Part shown: one piece after another, positions 20,092 through 31,286 of the stretch
Layout: each line of letters starts with the position of its first letter
Position numbering within the stretch: position 1 is the first letter of the stretch
NCBI GenBank assembly: GCA_008729055.1
Contig: SDUX01000002.1
Span: 3,623,874 to 3,687,873, forward strand
Length of the DNA stretch: 64,000 bases
From: Pyropia haitanensis
Lineage: Eukaryota > Rhodophyta > Bangiophyceae > Bangiales > Bangiaceae
Direction: 5' to 3'
Notes under the pieces: model-generated
What the model saw: the letters and a program-made list of their open reading frames with translations, nothing else
Database searches by the model: none
What the model was told of the DNA's origin: nothing
Made by a program: the position numbers and the translations under genes

Positions 20092-22052
20092 GGAACCCAT
20101 CTGGCGGTCGGGTGGGGGAGCCGCGGCGCAAGGTGGACCCCCGCGCATCGAGAGGTAGCCGAGGGGTGGTGTTTCCGGGCCTGTTGGGCTCTTTGGACAC
20201 CAGCGCAGCCTTGAGTACGCGAGGTCAAGACCCAGGCGGCGGTTTACTTGTTCTTCTTCACGTGTCGGAGCTGCTGCTCGACCAGCTCCGAGCAACCGAC
20301 CATTCCTCTGTTGTGTCTGCTGCCTGTGGTCGCCTCTCTGTCCAGCAGAATGTCAAGTATCTTTCGGCGGTCGAGAAAAAAAGGTCAGGTATTTTCACAG
20401 CATGGCAGGCTACTTCTGCAATTATTCATTTGGAGTACCCTGGCGTGCTGTGCACAGCCAATTGGAGCACATCCTTTTTAGAAAACGCATCAGTCGGCGT
20501 GGGTGTACTGTACTGTACTGCTTGATTGGTGGTGACCACCCCTTCGTCACTCGTGAGCGGTGGGACGCGCCTGGGAATGCGGGGTGCGGTCGAGGTCGGC
20601 TGTCGTACGGTGGTGGCCGGGGCGGTGACGGCGGTGTCGCCCCGCGGTGCGTCCTTGCCTAGCGGCCGCAGCGGTGGGCGGCGGCGTGGCACCCACCCGC
20701 ACCAACCCTCGCGACAGGGAGGTAGCGGCGGGCGGGGAAGTCGTGCAGCGGTTTTGGCGGGTGGTGGTGGCGGCCGAGCCGCGCGGCCGTCCCACACGCG
20801 AGCAGACTGCCGGTGACAGTGTCTGCACCCGCCCGCCGCCCACCCCCCCGTGCACCGCCGTTGCGCCGCGTCCCGCCCACCAGCCGGCCAATGGGCCGAC
20901 GGGCCGGCTGCGGCCGCACTCGACTGGCCGCCGGCCGACGCGCGAGACTGGCCATGCCACCCCGCTCCCTCCCCCCCCACCCTCTCCACCGCCACAACCC
21001 CCACAATCGATCGCTACCACTGCCGGCCACGCGGGCCGCCCGCGTGGCGTTCCCCCCCCAGTCCCCCCCACCCCACGTCGCGCACCGACGGCGGGCGGCC
21101 AGAGGCGTCCCCGTCGGGGAGGTGGTGACCGTGCCGCCGCCGCGGCGGTCACGTGGGCGGTGCGTGGCCGCCGCGCGCAAGGTGGGCGCGCTGCCCTTGA
21201 CACCACCAGGGGCTGTCAGCGAGGGGGGGAGCGGGGGGGGAGGGGGCGACAACGGCCGGTGGGGAGTGACGGGGACACCTTGTGGATGGGGCGGCCGGTC
21301 GGGGGGGGCAGCGTGCCCTTGGGCGCAGCGCGGGGCTACGGGTAGGGTGACGCGCGGCGAGCCCCGTCGCCGGCGGGGACGTGGCTCAAGTGACGGAGGG
21401 GGCGCGCGGGAGAGGAGGGGACGGGAGGTGGACAGGCACCAAGGGGGGGGCCGCCTCGCCCGACCGCCCGGCTAGGCCCCGCTGCTTGGCTGCCACAGGC
21501 GGCGCTCAGCACGTCGCCCCGCCCGCCCGCCCGCCCTTGCGGTTGATGGGGATACAGTCCGCTGCGCCCCACCGGCTGCGGCGACGTCCCCCAGTCAGCC
21601 GCCGTGCCGCCCCTCACGGTGCCGCCCCGCCGTCGCGGAGGGTGGTGGCTTCTTGAGTGGCCACCTCCCGTCCGCGGCGCTGCCGGCCGTAGGCGGCCGC
21701 AACACGACCCGCCGCCCGCCCCGCCCCTCCCCACCCCACACGCCGCCGCACGCATCGGGTGTCCAGAGCATTGGGCAGGCGCCACTGGCGGTCCCGCTGC
21801 CACTCTCCCCCACCCCCGTGCGCCCTCCCAACTCTTCCCGACCCCCACTCCGCTTCCTCACTCTCCTCGACTCCCATTCCCCGTCCTCCGTCTCCCCCAA
21901 CCCCCATTCCCCATCCCGACGACCCGCTCCGCCTCCGCCCCCCATTCCCCATCCCCACGACCCGCTGCACCCCGCCCTCTGCCTTGTTCCCCTCTGGTCT
22001 CGCCCGCCAACACTCTCCGCCCACCCCCGCCCCCCCCCGCCCGTCCCGCACC
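20092..22052. other. Gene-free region with low-GC patch and C-rich leader
   Basis: No recognisable gene in about 2 kb. The 20230-20540 patch has much lower GC and a TGTAC pentamer repeated three times (about 20504-20519). From 21720 to 22050 the plus strand is C/T-rich, the leader of the gene at 22053. Confidence 0.5.
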
Positions 22053-22769
22053 ATGACGCGTCGTACGACCGGCCGGCGGCTCACCGCCCTCCTCACCGTC
22101 GGCCTCTGCCTCGCGGCGGCGGGTGGCGGCGGCAGCGGCAGCGCCGCGGCGGCGGCGGTACCGGCGGCGGCCACCCCCGAGCTCGCCGCAGCCTACGACG
22201 AGACGGCGCGGGCGGCAGCAGAGCTGGACCGCGCCCACACCGAGCTCCGCGCCGGCACCGCCGAGGTCCGCCGCGCCACCGCCGAGCAGCGCCGCGGCAA
22301 CGCGGAGATCCGGCGGGGCCTCGCCGAGATCCGCCGCGCCCGCGCCGAGGCCGCCCGCACCCGCCGCGCGCTGCCGGCGTCGCTGTCGCTCGCCCCCGGC
22401 GACACGGCCGCCCTGTCGACCGTGCCGGTGCGGCCGCCCGACCTGTCCACCGCCCGTGCCACGGCCGCGGCGGCGATCGCCGACGCGAAACGGTCGGTGG
22501 CCGACCGCCAGGTGGACGTGCGCCGCTTCCTCGGCGCCCGCGTGGGTGGCGACGGCGGCGTGCGGGCGGCGGCCGAGATCATCCGCGCGTACGCCGAGAC
22601 GGGCCGGAGCCTCGCCGAGGTGGTCCGCGCCGCCGCCGAGGCGGTGCGGGCGGTCGCCGAGACGGAGCGGGGGGCCGCCGCGGCGGTGCGGGGGCGGGCG
22701 GAGCGGGTGCGGGGGTACGCCGAGCAGGTGCGGGCGGTGGCGTACCGGCAGCGCAAGGTTGTCGAATGA
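22053..22769 (+). CDS. Secreted/organellar heptad-repeat (coiled-coil) protein
   Basis: A 238-residue protein with an N-terminal hydrophobic segment after basic residues (MTRRTTGRRLTALLTVGLCLAAAGG), consistent with a signal peptide. The rest is two blocks of strict 7-residue repeats of the form A-E-x-x-R-x-x. Block 1 (about 22210-22370) includes AEVRRAT, AEQRRGN, AEIRRGL, AEIRRAR; block 2 (about 22570-22760) includes AEIIRAY, AETGRSL, AEVVRAA, AEAVRAV, AERVRGY, AEQVRAV. A proline-containing linker separates them. Such regular heptads predict a long helix or coiled coil with Glu and Arg flanking an Ala seam. No frame break is needed and the ATG at 22053 follows a C-rich leader. I know no family with this exact pattern, so function is unknown. 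Confidence 0.68.
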   Translation: MTRRTTGRRLTALLTVGLCLAAAGGGGSGSAAAAAVPAAATPELAAAYDETARAAAELDRAHTELRAGTAEVRRATAEQRRGNAEIRRGLAEIRRARAEAARTRRALPASLSLAPGDTAALSTVPVRPPDLSTARATAAAAIADAKRSVADRQVDVRRFLGARVGGDGGVRAAAEIIRAYAETGRSLAEVVRAAAEAVRAVAETERGAAAAVRGRAERVRGYAEQVRAVAYRQRKVVE

Positions 22770-23267
22770 TGACGAGGGAGAGGAGAGGGGGGAGGGAGGA
22801 GAGACGGCCACGCGTGTGCACGAACAAAATCTATTGTGACAGGCGGACGGATGGTCCAGGTCGGCGGCCGGCCGCGGCGCTACCGCGGACAGCAGTCGCC
22901 CACAGCGGTCAGGATGTCCTTGGGCTTGATGCGTTGCGGGCTCCCCGTCTGGCACACAAGGACCGAGCCGTGCGGACCTTGGTGTGGGCTCTTGGAGAGC
23001 AATGGCGGCGAGAATGGCTGCACACGCCGCGTCAGCCCGTCTGCAGCAGCAACGCAACAGCTTGGGTGCGTCGCGCCAGACCATGACGTGGCACCTGGGC
23101 ACGACAGACACGCAGCAGCGTGGCCACGCCAGACGGCACGCGGCGGCTCACTGCAGCTCACACCGCCACGACCGCCACAACCGGCGCCTGGAAACGCTCA
23201 GACACCCTCCCCTTCCCCCCCCCTTGGACTGCGCCGCACGCCGCCCACGCGGGGGCGTGCGTGCCGC
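22770..23267. other. Intergenic, convergent gene ends
   Basis: About 500 bp between the 3' ends of the heptad-repeat gene (+) and the longin gene (-). Purine-rich just after 22769, mixed composition later. I see no gene. Confidence 0.5.
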
Positions 23268-24342
23268 CTACCCCCAGCCCAGTAGGCGGTCGCCAATATC
23301 CGCGAGCCCGCCGAGCACGCGCATGACCAGGTTGAGGTCCACCGCGAGTGGCGCCCACCCCCCCGACCCCGCCCCCCCCCGGCCGCCGACGACGCGCACC
23401 ACCACCAGCACCGTCCCCCGCGGCAGCCGGTGCACCCGCACGGCGGGTCCCACGGCAATGACCGCCGCCACGTCGCCGCCGCCGGCCATGACGTCGGCGC
23501 CCGCGGTGAGCGCGGCCGACACGGCCGCCGCGGCGGACGCGGCGCCGGCCGCGGCGGTGGGGGTGGCGTGCACGAGGGAGCCGAGGGAGGTGACGGTGCA
23601 GCCGGGTCGGGGGCGGAAGAGGAGTGTGTGGTCGATGAGGGGGTGGCGGTCCACTGAGATGGAGGGGGGGGGGAGACAAGGGAGAAGGGTGGAGGGTGGG
23701 AAGCCATCATGCGTGCGGATGAAGGGGGCAGCACGGGAAGGACGGGGGGCGCAGCCAGGGGAAAAAAGGCACCGCAACCAGGCAAAGAGCAGGTCAACGG
23801 AACAGCACAGCCAGAGTGTGTGTCAGCGACAACATCCTGTCCCTCCTCACGCACAAGGCTGCATCCCGCCACTCCCCCCCCCCACCCCCCCTAACGTGGA
23901 ACACCAACGTACGGTGGCGCATGACGGGCCCCACACAGCCGTCAATCATGCCGCGGAGGCGGCCGCCAAACGCCCGAAACTCCTCCTCCACCCCCCCCAC
24001 ATGCGCAAGGTGCACCGCCTCGACCTTGCTCCCATACTCGGCCGCGAACGCGCGGACGAGGCGGCCCGCCAGCACCCGCCCGACCGCCTCCCCGTCGGCG
24101 CTGTCATGAAAGACGGCGCAGAGGAGGGAGCGGTGGGCGGCGAGCGTGAGGGAAAACGCGCCGAGGACAACGTGCGAGAGCGCAAAGGGGGGGGTGCCCC
24201 CGACCGACCGCGCCGCGTACTCGGCGAGGGCGGTGAGGAGGCCGCCGACGAGGCGGGGGGGGGTGGGCAGGCCCGCCGTCAGGACGGCGCGGTAGAGGAC
24301 GATGCCGCCACGGGCAGAGATGATCATAAAGTTGCGAATCAT
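23268..24342 (-). CDS. Longin-domain protein, one intron
   Basis: Minus-strand exons 24342-23913 and 23653-23268 give 271 residues. The intron starts GTACGT and ends TCTCAG, phase 1, restoring MRH-L-DRHPLIDHTLL across the junction. The N-terminal 140 residues look like a longin fold: MIRNFMIISARGGIVLYRAV (first two strands), FALSHVVLGAFSLTLAAHRSLLCAVFH (central strands), and a helix VLAGRLVRAFAAEYGSKVE followed by EEEFRAFGGRL. Longin domains occur in SNAREs, SRP receptor, adaptor small subunits and trafficking GEFs. The C-terminal half (ADVMAGGGDVAAVIAVG, VHRLPRGTVLVVV, VDLNLVMRVLGGLADIGDRLLGWG) is not one I recognise and carries no SNARE motif or membrane anchor. A trafficking role is inference. 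The ATG at 24342 directly follows CCCAG, so an upstream exon cannot be excluded. Confidence 0.65.
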
Positions 24343-24865
24343 CTGGGAGGGGGGGGGAGGGACATGATGGACTACCGTGGCGCGGGAACGGGAGCACGGA
24401 GGGACACAGGAACGAGGGGGTGGACGCGGCGCGGGAACGCGCGCAGTACGACTGAGACGAGTCCTGCGCGGACACCAAGAAGAGAGGAGAGCAAAGCTCG
24501 AGCTCTGTCCCGGACGCGCGGGTGAACTCAAGTTGACTAGAATCCCACTTGAATTACACTCGGTGTTGAAACAAGGTTTCACTCAGGTGTAATTAGACAG
24601 TTATTCTGATCCCGCAATGGATAGAGTTGTGCCGTGGACAATGCGACCCCACTCCAATTGCTGGACAGCAAGCACTGACCAAGCCGTTCCAATGGACTGC
24701 TCTGTCTGCATCGAGGATGGTGACAGTCTGCGCACCAGCACTCAACAACGTCCCTACCGTCCTCTGCCCCCCCGCCTGCTCCCTGTCGTCGCCAGCGCCC
24801 CGCAGGAGGGTGACTGCCGCGGCTGAGCTGCTTCCTTTTTTTGTTTCTTCCTATCTTTTTGCGTC
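24343..24865. promoter_or_regulatory. Divergent promoter region, longin / proteasome genes
   Basis: A 523-bp segment between two divergently transcribed starts, with GC much lower than the window average (about 24520-24730). It presumably holds both promoters; I cannot assign individual sites. Confidence 0.4.
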
Positions 24866-26270
24866 ATGGTACGCCCGTGAACCGCTCTCCTGTGGCCAGC
24901 GCTGCGACGATCCGGCTTGCCATCTTTGCCGTCTGCAGCGATGGGCGTTGGCGTCGTCTGCTTTGAGCGGCGTGCCCCTGCAGTGGCCTGGGCTCCATAG
25001 TCACCGCAGCAGCTGTCCGTTTGCAGAGCGCGCGCGGAACGCCCTACTGATGCCCGCATCTGTGATCCTTTCGTGTCTCCCTTGGTCGCGATGTGTCCGC
25101 CGCCCTCTCTCTCCGTCCCCACACGCCCTGTCGCGTGTCCCTGTACTGGCTGTGCTCACCCCCCCCTGCCCGTCGCACCGCGTGCAGGCGGGGAGGCGCT
25201 ATGACGCGCGGACAACCATCTTTTCGCCCGAGGGGCGGCTCTACCAGGTAGAGTACGCGATGGAGGCGATTGGCCACGCCGGCGCCGCGGTGGGGGTGCT
25301 GTCCCCGCACGGGATTGTGCTGGCCGCAGAGAAGAAGATTACGTCCAAGCTGCTGGAGGTGGCCAAGACGTCGGAGAAGATGTACATTGTGGATAAGCAC
25401 GTGGCCTGTGCCGTGGCGGTATGTGGATCGATGCGCTGCACCGGGGGGCGAGCGGCGAGTGCGGGATCGCGGGCTCTGCCAGGCGGGCATGCAGCACTGG
25501 CTCGGCCACACGGCCAACCACCGCTCTTGGGACGGCTGCATGGCGTGTGGTTGAGCGTGTGGCCTTCCACCATGGAGGCCAGCCACTGTGGATGCGGTAT
25601 CTGACTGGTTCGTCACATCGTGCTGTTGGTAATTCGGGGTCTGCTGCCTCATGTGGGCTTATCTGGGTGGGGGACTGGTCTCGGTCGATTGGTGTCTGCC
25701 CTCTCCGCTCTTGTTGTGCTTTTTTTTGTGTTGCACTACCGCGCACAGGGTATCACCGCGGACGCCAACATTCTCATCAATGAGGCCCGCCTTGGGGCCC
25801 AGCGCTACCTCTACGCCTACCAGCAACCCATCCCCGTGGAGTACCTTGTGCAGCAGATCTGCGACACGAAGCAGGGGTACACGCAGTTTGGTGGCCTCCG
25901 GCCGTTTGGCATCTCCTTCCTGTTTGCCGGCTGGGACCGGCACTACAAGTACCAGCTGTACCAGAGCGACCCGTCGGGCAACTATGGGGGCTGGAAGGCG
26001 ACGGCGATTGGGGCCAACTCGGCGGCGGCGCAGAGCATCCTCAAGTCGGACTACAAGGAGGACCTGTCGCTTAACGACGCGCTGCTGCTGGCCATCAAGG
26101 TGCTGAGCAAGACGATGGACGCGACGACGCTGTCGCCTGACAAGCTGGAGCTGTGCACCCTCTCCCACCCAGAGGGCGCCGCCACGCCCGTGTACCACAC
26201 GCTGGACGAGAGCGAGCTGCAGGTGCTGCTCAAGCAGTCCAACCTGCTCGCGCCGCCAAAGGACAATTGA
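24866..26270 (+). CDS. PSMA4: 20S proteasome subunit alpha-3 (PSMA4 type)
   Basis: Alpha-ring subunit of the 20S proteasome. Exon 2 (25188-25418) begins [20 protein letters not shown] and carries the proteasome alpha signature through [12 protein letters not shown]. Exon 3 (25749-26270) begins [15 protein letters not shown] and contains QAYTQFGG-like [35 protein letters not shown] and [12 protein letters not shown], which match the alpha-3/PSMA4 subunit rather than other alphas. Introns are GTATGT...ACAG (25419-25748, phase 0) and, for the first, GTACGC...GCAG. The first exon appears to supply only the initiator ATG (24866-24868, in GTCATGGTACGC); this micro-exon is inferred because no in-frame ATG precedes RRYD in exon 2. 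Total 251 residues against about 260 in animals; the lysine-rich tail of animal PSMA4 is missing. No homopolymer frame break. Confidence 0.9.
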
Positions 26271-26720
26271 GGGCCGGGCGTTTGGCCGGACCGACAGGTG
26301 CTGTATGAAGGGGAGAACCCTCAAGAGTCGTTGGCGTGGCGCGCACACACGCCGACGGGCGATGCGATATATGCGGTTTTTTTTGGCATGCGTTCTTTGT
26401 TTTCTGTCTCGTCCCCTCGCGCTGGCGGCGCTACCAAAATTGAGGGGCAGTCGCGCTGGCGGGCACTGCGCCGCACACTACCGGATGTGGGGCGTCGCTG
26501 CGGTGCACAACCCGGCGCCCGCGCGGGGCGTGCGGCGGCCAGATTCCCGGCAGCCGTGTGTCGGCCGTCCCCAGTTGACCGCGCTCGCGCCACCACGTCC
26601 CGCCCACACCCACACGCGCAACGCCATAGCCCTGACCCCCTGTGTCCGCCTCCCGTGGTCGACGCGCCATGAGACCGCGACCGTGACCAAGCCCCCGAAA
26701 AAAAAAAATCGTCGAATCCC
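26271..26720. other. Convergent intergenic segment
   Basis: 450 bp between the stops of PSMA4 (+) and the DNAJC11-like gene (-). Contains an A run at 26698-26708 (T run for the minus-strand transcript). No gene seen. Confidence 0.5.
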
Positions 26721-26739
26721 CTAGCTCGCTGCCGACGAC

Positions 26740-26770
<31 letters not shown>

Positions 26771-29457
26771 GCCCTCCGTCGGCGGCGGCGTTGTCGCCCA
26801 CCTCCTCGAGCGACAGGTGCTTGGAGAGGGGCATCTCCAGCACCCCCCCGTCCTTGACCGTACACACGTGCGGCCGCCCGCGGAAGCGGTACCAGACGCG
26901 GAGGCTCTTGGGCGTTGCCCCCCCCCCCGCGGTCGGGTCCCAGACGCCCATCAGTTCGGTCTTGGACGCGGCCGCGACCTGCACGACGCTCGCCTCGACG
27001 AGTGCCTGGATCGCGTCGCGGACCTCGATGAGCTCCCGCGCTTCCTCGGCGGCCGCGCCCTCCACCCGCGGGCCGTCGCGGGCCTCAGCCTCCACCGCCG
27101 CCCGCGCGCCGTACACGGCGCGCTCGACGAGGAGGCCGCCGCCCGCGGCGGCCGCCTCGCGCCGCTCCGACGCCGCCACCGCCTCGGCGAGCAGCTCCGT
27201 CACGCCCGCCGCTTCGGCACGCTCCGCCGCCGCCGCCGCTCGACGGTGCGCCCGGGCGGCCGCCGCGGCCGACGCGGCCAGCGCCGCGCGCAGCGGCGCG
27301 ATGAGCCCCACCTCGATCACCGCGGCGGCGGCGGCGGTGGCGACCGCCGCCGCCGCGGCGGCGGCCACGTCCGCGACGCCGCCGCCGGCCAGCAGCAGCG
27401 GCACCGACAGCGTGTGGCCGCCGCGGGACACGCCCACCCGCAGCGACAGCCCGTCCGACGCGTAGCGGAGCGACAGCCCCGTCGCCGTGGCCGACGCCCA
27501 CCGGCGGCCGCCGCCGCCCTCGACCGCCCACGCGCCCGACGAGAGGCCCACCGACGCCGACGCCTCGACGTACGGGCCCGCCGAGCCGGGCGCCCGCGAC
27601 AGCGCCCGCCGCCGCGCGCGCGCCGTCGCCGCCGCCGCGGCGCGGCGGCGCGACGCGGACGACGACGCCGCGGCGGCCGCGACGGCGGCCGACGGCGGGG
27701 GCAGCCAAAACGGGGCGCCGTCGCCGACGGGGCGGCGGAGCGTCAGCCGCGCCTCGGCGCCCGCCGCGCCGAGCGCGGTGCCCGCCGACGCCGACACGGG
27801 CGCCCAGACGGTGGGCGAGAGGGCGGCGGTGAGCGGCGCAAACGCCACCCGCGCGACCTTGTCCACCGCCGACAGCCGCGCCCACGGCTTGACCGCCGCC
27901 GCCGCCGCCGCGGACGGGTCTGGGGGGGCGCCCGCCTGCCGCCGCCGCCGCCGCTGCCGCCGCCGTTGCCGCTGCCGGCGGTGGCCCGCCCGCGGCGCGT
28001 CCGAGTCCGAGCCGGACGAGCTGCCGCCGCCGCCGCCGCCGCCGTGCCCCGCATCGCTCCCGCCGCCGCCGCCGTCGCTGTCGTCGCCGCTGCCGATGCC
28101 GTCGTCGTCGTCCTCGTCCGACGAGCCCGTGTCGCTCGGCTCGACCTCCATCTCCGCCCGCTCCACCGACAGCGACACGCCCGCCCCCCGCCCCGCGCGG
28201 AGGCCGAGGCTCGCCAAGCACCGCGGCGTCAGCTGCCGCTCCGCGGTGAGCCCCAGCCCCAGCGTCGACGGCCGCGGCACCAGCCCCGCCGTGCCCGCCG
28301 ACGCGTCCACCGCCAGCGCGTCGGCGTCGGTCAGCTCCCGCCGCACCCGCCCGCCAACGACCGTCGCGGCGGCCGCGTCGGCGGGGACGACCGCCCACGC
28401 CTCGCCGGTGGTGGCGGCGCCAAACGCGTGGACGGCCATCAGCTCGAGCGTGCCACCGGCGGCGGCGGAGCGCCCCGTGGCGGCCGACGCCACCTCCACC
28501 GCCACGTGCACCGAGTCGGCGGTGGAGAGGAAGGCGGTGCCCGACGTGCGGAGGACGGTGCGCTGGTGCGACAGCGGCGGCACATCGTCGGCGAGGCCCC
28601 CGCCATACATCGCGTACGGGTCGTCGTCGTCACCGTCCACGCCATGGACAGCCGCGGCGGGCGCGCCCTTTGCCCGCCGCCCGCCCCAGCCCGCGACGGC
28701 GCGCCGCCAGCCGCGGGCCACCTCATCCTGCAGCGCAACGACCAGGCCCGTCGCGTCAAACGCCGCCTCCACCGCGTTGCGCACCGCAAACGACGCGTCG
28801 ACGCCGCCACGGCGGCGCGCGCCCGCGCCACCACCCGCACCGGCGCCCCCCCCCGCCCCCCCGCCCCCCCCCCCGCCCCCCCCTCCCCCCCCCCACCCTC
28901 CGCCGCCGCCGCGTAATCCCGCGCAAACGACTCGTACGTTGTCAGCGCGGTCGATGGCTCCTGCGCGGCGCGGACGGCGGCGGCGCCGAGGGAGTCGTAC
29001 ACCCGCCGCAGCACCGGGTGCGACAGCACCTCGTACGCGTCCTTGACGCGCGTGAAGGAGGCGGTCGCGGCGGCAACCGCCGACGCGCCCCGGTGCTTGT
29101 CCGGGTGGTACCGCTGGGACTGGCGGTAGTAGGCAGACTTGATAGCGCCGGGAGGGGCGTCCCGCTCCACCCCCAGCAGCGCGTACAGATCGTCCTCGTC
29201 GGGGGCGCCGCCGCCGTCCGCGGTGGGGGGGGGGGGCGGGGCGGCCGCCCGCCGCCGCCGCCGCCCCCGTCGCCGCCACCGCCGCCACTACCTCCGCCGC
29301 CGCCACCACCACCACCACCACCGCCACCGCCACCGCCACCGCCGCCGCCGCCGCCGCCCCCCGCCGACGACCGTCGCCGGCGGCCGCTGCTGCTGCTGCG
29401 GCCGCTGCTGCCGGCGCGGCGGCGGCTGGCGCCCGTCGGGGAGGCGGGATCCACCAT
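26721..29457 (-). CDS. DNAJC11/OWL1-type J-domain protein, frame broken
   Basis: DNAJC11 is a mitochondrial outer-membrane J-protein of the MICOS/MIB bridge in animals; plant OWL1 is a homologue. The ATG at 29457 (MVDPASPTG) starts a Ser/Gly-rich N-terminus. The J-domain (about 28980-29200) reads DEDDLYALLGVERDAPPGAIKSAY, YHPDKHR (HPD intact) and DAYEVLSHPVLRRVYDSLG. The long middle part is beta-rich, and the C-terminus has the DUF3395-like block: IEVRDAIQALVEASVVQVAAASK...GVWDPT...LRVWYRFRGRPHVCTVKDGG. Two frame changes are needed: in the 12-base G run at 29225-29236 (before the J-domain) and in the C runs at 28846-28894 (after it). An acidic DEDDDD tract and Arg/Gln runs interrupt the middle region. 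The product would exceed 900 residues, longer than the about 560 of animals, through low-complexity inserts. Confidence 0.8.
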
Positions 29458-30415
29458 GGCGGGCTGGCCACAAGCGCGGGGAGACGCGACACCACGTCCG
29501 TAAAAAAAAAAAAAAGAGGAGGGGAGGGCAGCCGACAGGGGAGAGGGTGGGGGGCGGGGGGGGGGGGGGGGGGGGAACAGCCGGGGGTGCCACTGCCCAG
29601 TCGCCGTGCGGGCGACGGGGGTCGTTGCGGCGGCCCGGCGGCGGGCGACCGCGGCGGCGCGGCGGGTGGGGGGGGGGGGGAGGGCAAAGCCGCCCATCGC
29701 TACCGACGGAATAAACACGTGGCACTTAAGTTATGTGAAAACGTAGGAGGGGGTGGGACCAGCGCAAGTTTTGGCACGACGGCCTCCGCTTTTGCTGATC
29801 GTCGGTCAGAGAGCAGTGGCCCCCCACCAGGATCGCCACGCGGCCACGGCCAGCCCCACCCGCGCCACGTGGCCCCACTCCGCGACCGCGTCACCGGCCA
29901 CCGCCGCCGCCGGCCGCCGCCGCCGGCCGCCACCGCCGGCCGCCACCGCGGGTTGGCGGTCCACCACCGCCGTACCCTGCCCCCCCCCCCCCCCCCCCAC
30001 CCCTTACCGCGGCAGCCGGCCGGCCGTCGCCGCCGCGGGCGGCGGGTGTCGGCCGCTGTTGCTGTTGGCTGCCGACCGCCGCCCCCCCCCCCCCCCCCCT
30101 CCCCCCCCCGTCACCCCCCACCGCCGCCGCGGCCGCCAACCGCCGCGGCCGCGCGGCCGCCGCGGCCACCGCGGCCACCGGCCGCCGGCCGCCGGCCGCC
30201 GGCCGCCGGCCGCTGCTGGCAGCCCGCCGACGACGCCGGCGGCGGCTGCCGGCCGCCGCCGCCGCCCTCCGCCGCGGCCGCCGCCGGCCACAACCTCCCG
30301 CCGGCGGCCGGCGCCGCTCTTGCGGTCCCCCTCGCTGCCGCCGCCGGCCGGCTGGTGCTGCCCCCCCGCCCCCGCCCCCGCCGTTGCCGCCTGCTGGCTG
30401 CCCCCACCGCCGCCA
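29458..30415. other. Gene-free region of C-run and GCCGCCG repeats
   Basis: About 960 bp without a gene. 29503-29515 is an A run; 29540-29700 is G-rich (C-rich leader of the DNAJC11-like gene). 29890-30310 is made of CCGCCGGCCG simple repeats and long C runs. A short lower-GC patch lies at 29700-29815. Confidence 0.5.
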
Positions 30416-31286
30416 CTCCTTGTTGCGTGTGGCGGCGCCATCGGCTGCCGCCTCGTGGCGGCCGACACGAGCAACGCCAGCCGCGTCGTTGCCAACGGGC
30501 GGCCGCACCCAGCCCACCGTCCGCGGCCGCGTCGGGTCGCCCCGCGGCGCTCCGCCGCGCCCCCGCTGGCGTCGACACGGTGGGTGGGTCAACGCGCCGG
30601 GCAGCCCCGACGGTGGGCGGCGCGTCATCCGCGCGGCGGCGGCGGCCAAGGTGGCGGCCGCCACCCACCCGGTCGTCATTGGCAACGTCCACGCCGACGC
30701 GGGTGGGCTCCCCCGTACGGGCGGCGGCTCCTTCCGCCTCGAGGCGGGTGTCCCGTCGCTCGACATCCCAACAACGACCTGCCTCTGGCTGCCCGCGTTT
30801 TACGAAACCCGCCCTCGCCTCGGTTGCGAGCGTCACGGAAAAGAGGGCGCCGTCTACTCCCCCGTCCCCGCCACGGCGCGCGTCCGCGGCGTGGCGGTCG
30901 AGGACGTGGGTCGCGGCGGCGGCAGCGGTGACCGCCGCGCCTGACGTGCACGCGTACCGGACGTACAAAGTCTTGAGCGGCGCCCACACGGGCGAGGGCC
31001 TGGTCGCCGCGCTCGGGGAGGCGGCGGGCGAGCCCATCCGGTACGTGGAGATGGGGTGGGAGGACCGCTACACGAGCGGGTGGTCGCGGAGGGGACGCCC
31101 GCGTGGGAGGCGGCGGACGTCGTCGAGGCGGACCGCCTCGTCACCGACGGGCACGTCCGCGAGAGCAACCACTACGAGGAGCCGGTCGGCGAGCCCCCAA
31201 TGAGCGTGGAAGAGTGGTCGGGCGCCGCGGCGCGGGCGGCGAGTTTGGCGTGGTGCGCCACGTTTTCCGCACGCCGCCCGTCGTAA
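30416..31286 (+). pseudogene. NmrA-like (atypical SDR) gene remnant with multiple frameshifts
   Basis: NmrA-like proteins are NAD(P)-binding Rossmann proteins used as redox sensors or quinone reductases. Family-like pieces occur in the right order but in alternating frames. A glycine-loop-like LLVACGGAIGCRLVAAD is at 30416; AGVDTVGG near 30560; GSPDGGRRVIRAAAAAKVAA followed by THPVVIGNVHADAG near 30600-30700; LWLPAFYETR near 30785; KEGAVYSPVPATARVRGVAVEDVG to 30912; HTGEGLVAALGEAAGEPIRYVEMGWED to 31065; and PMSVEEW near 31200, with a stop at 31286. At least four frame changes are required and, unlike other genes here, most do not lie in G/C runs. The nucleotide-binding loop is also imperfect. 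I read it as a decayed gene; heavily spliced alternatives are not excluded. Confidence 0.6.

Noticed and set aside
22193..22756. Minus-strand repeat frame (Ala-Arg-Thr type) opposite the heptad protein
   Set aside because: Its periodicity simply mirrors the plus-strand heptads; no start context or leader.
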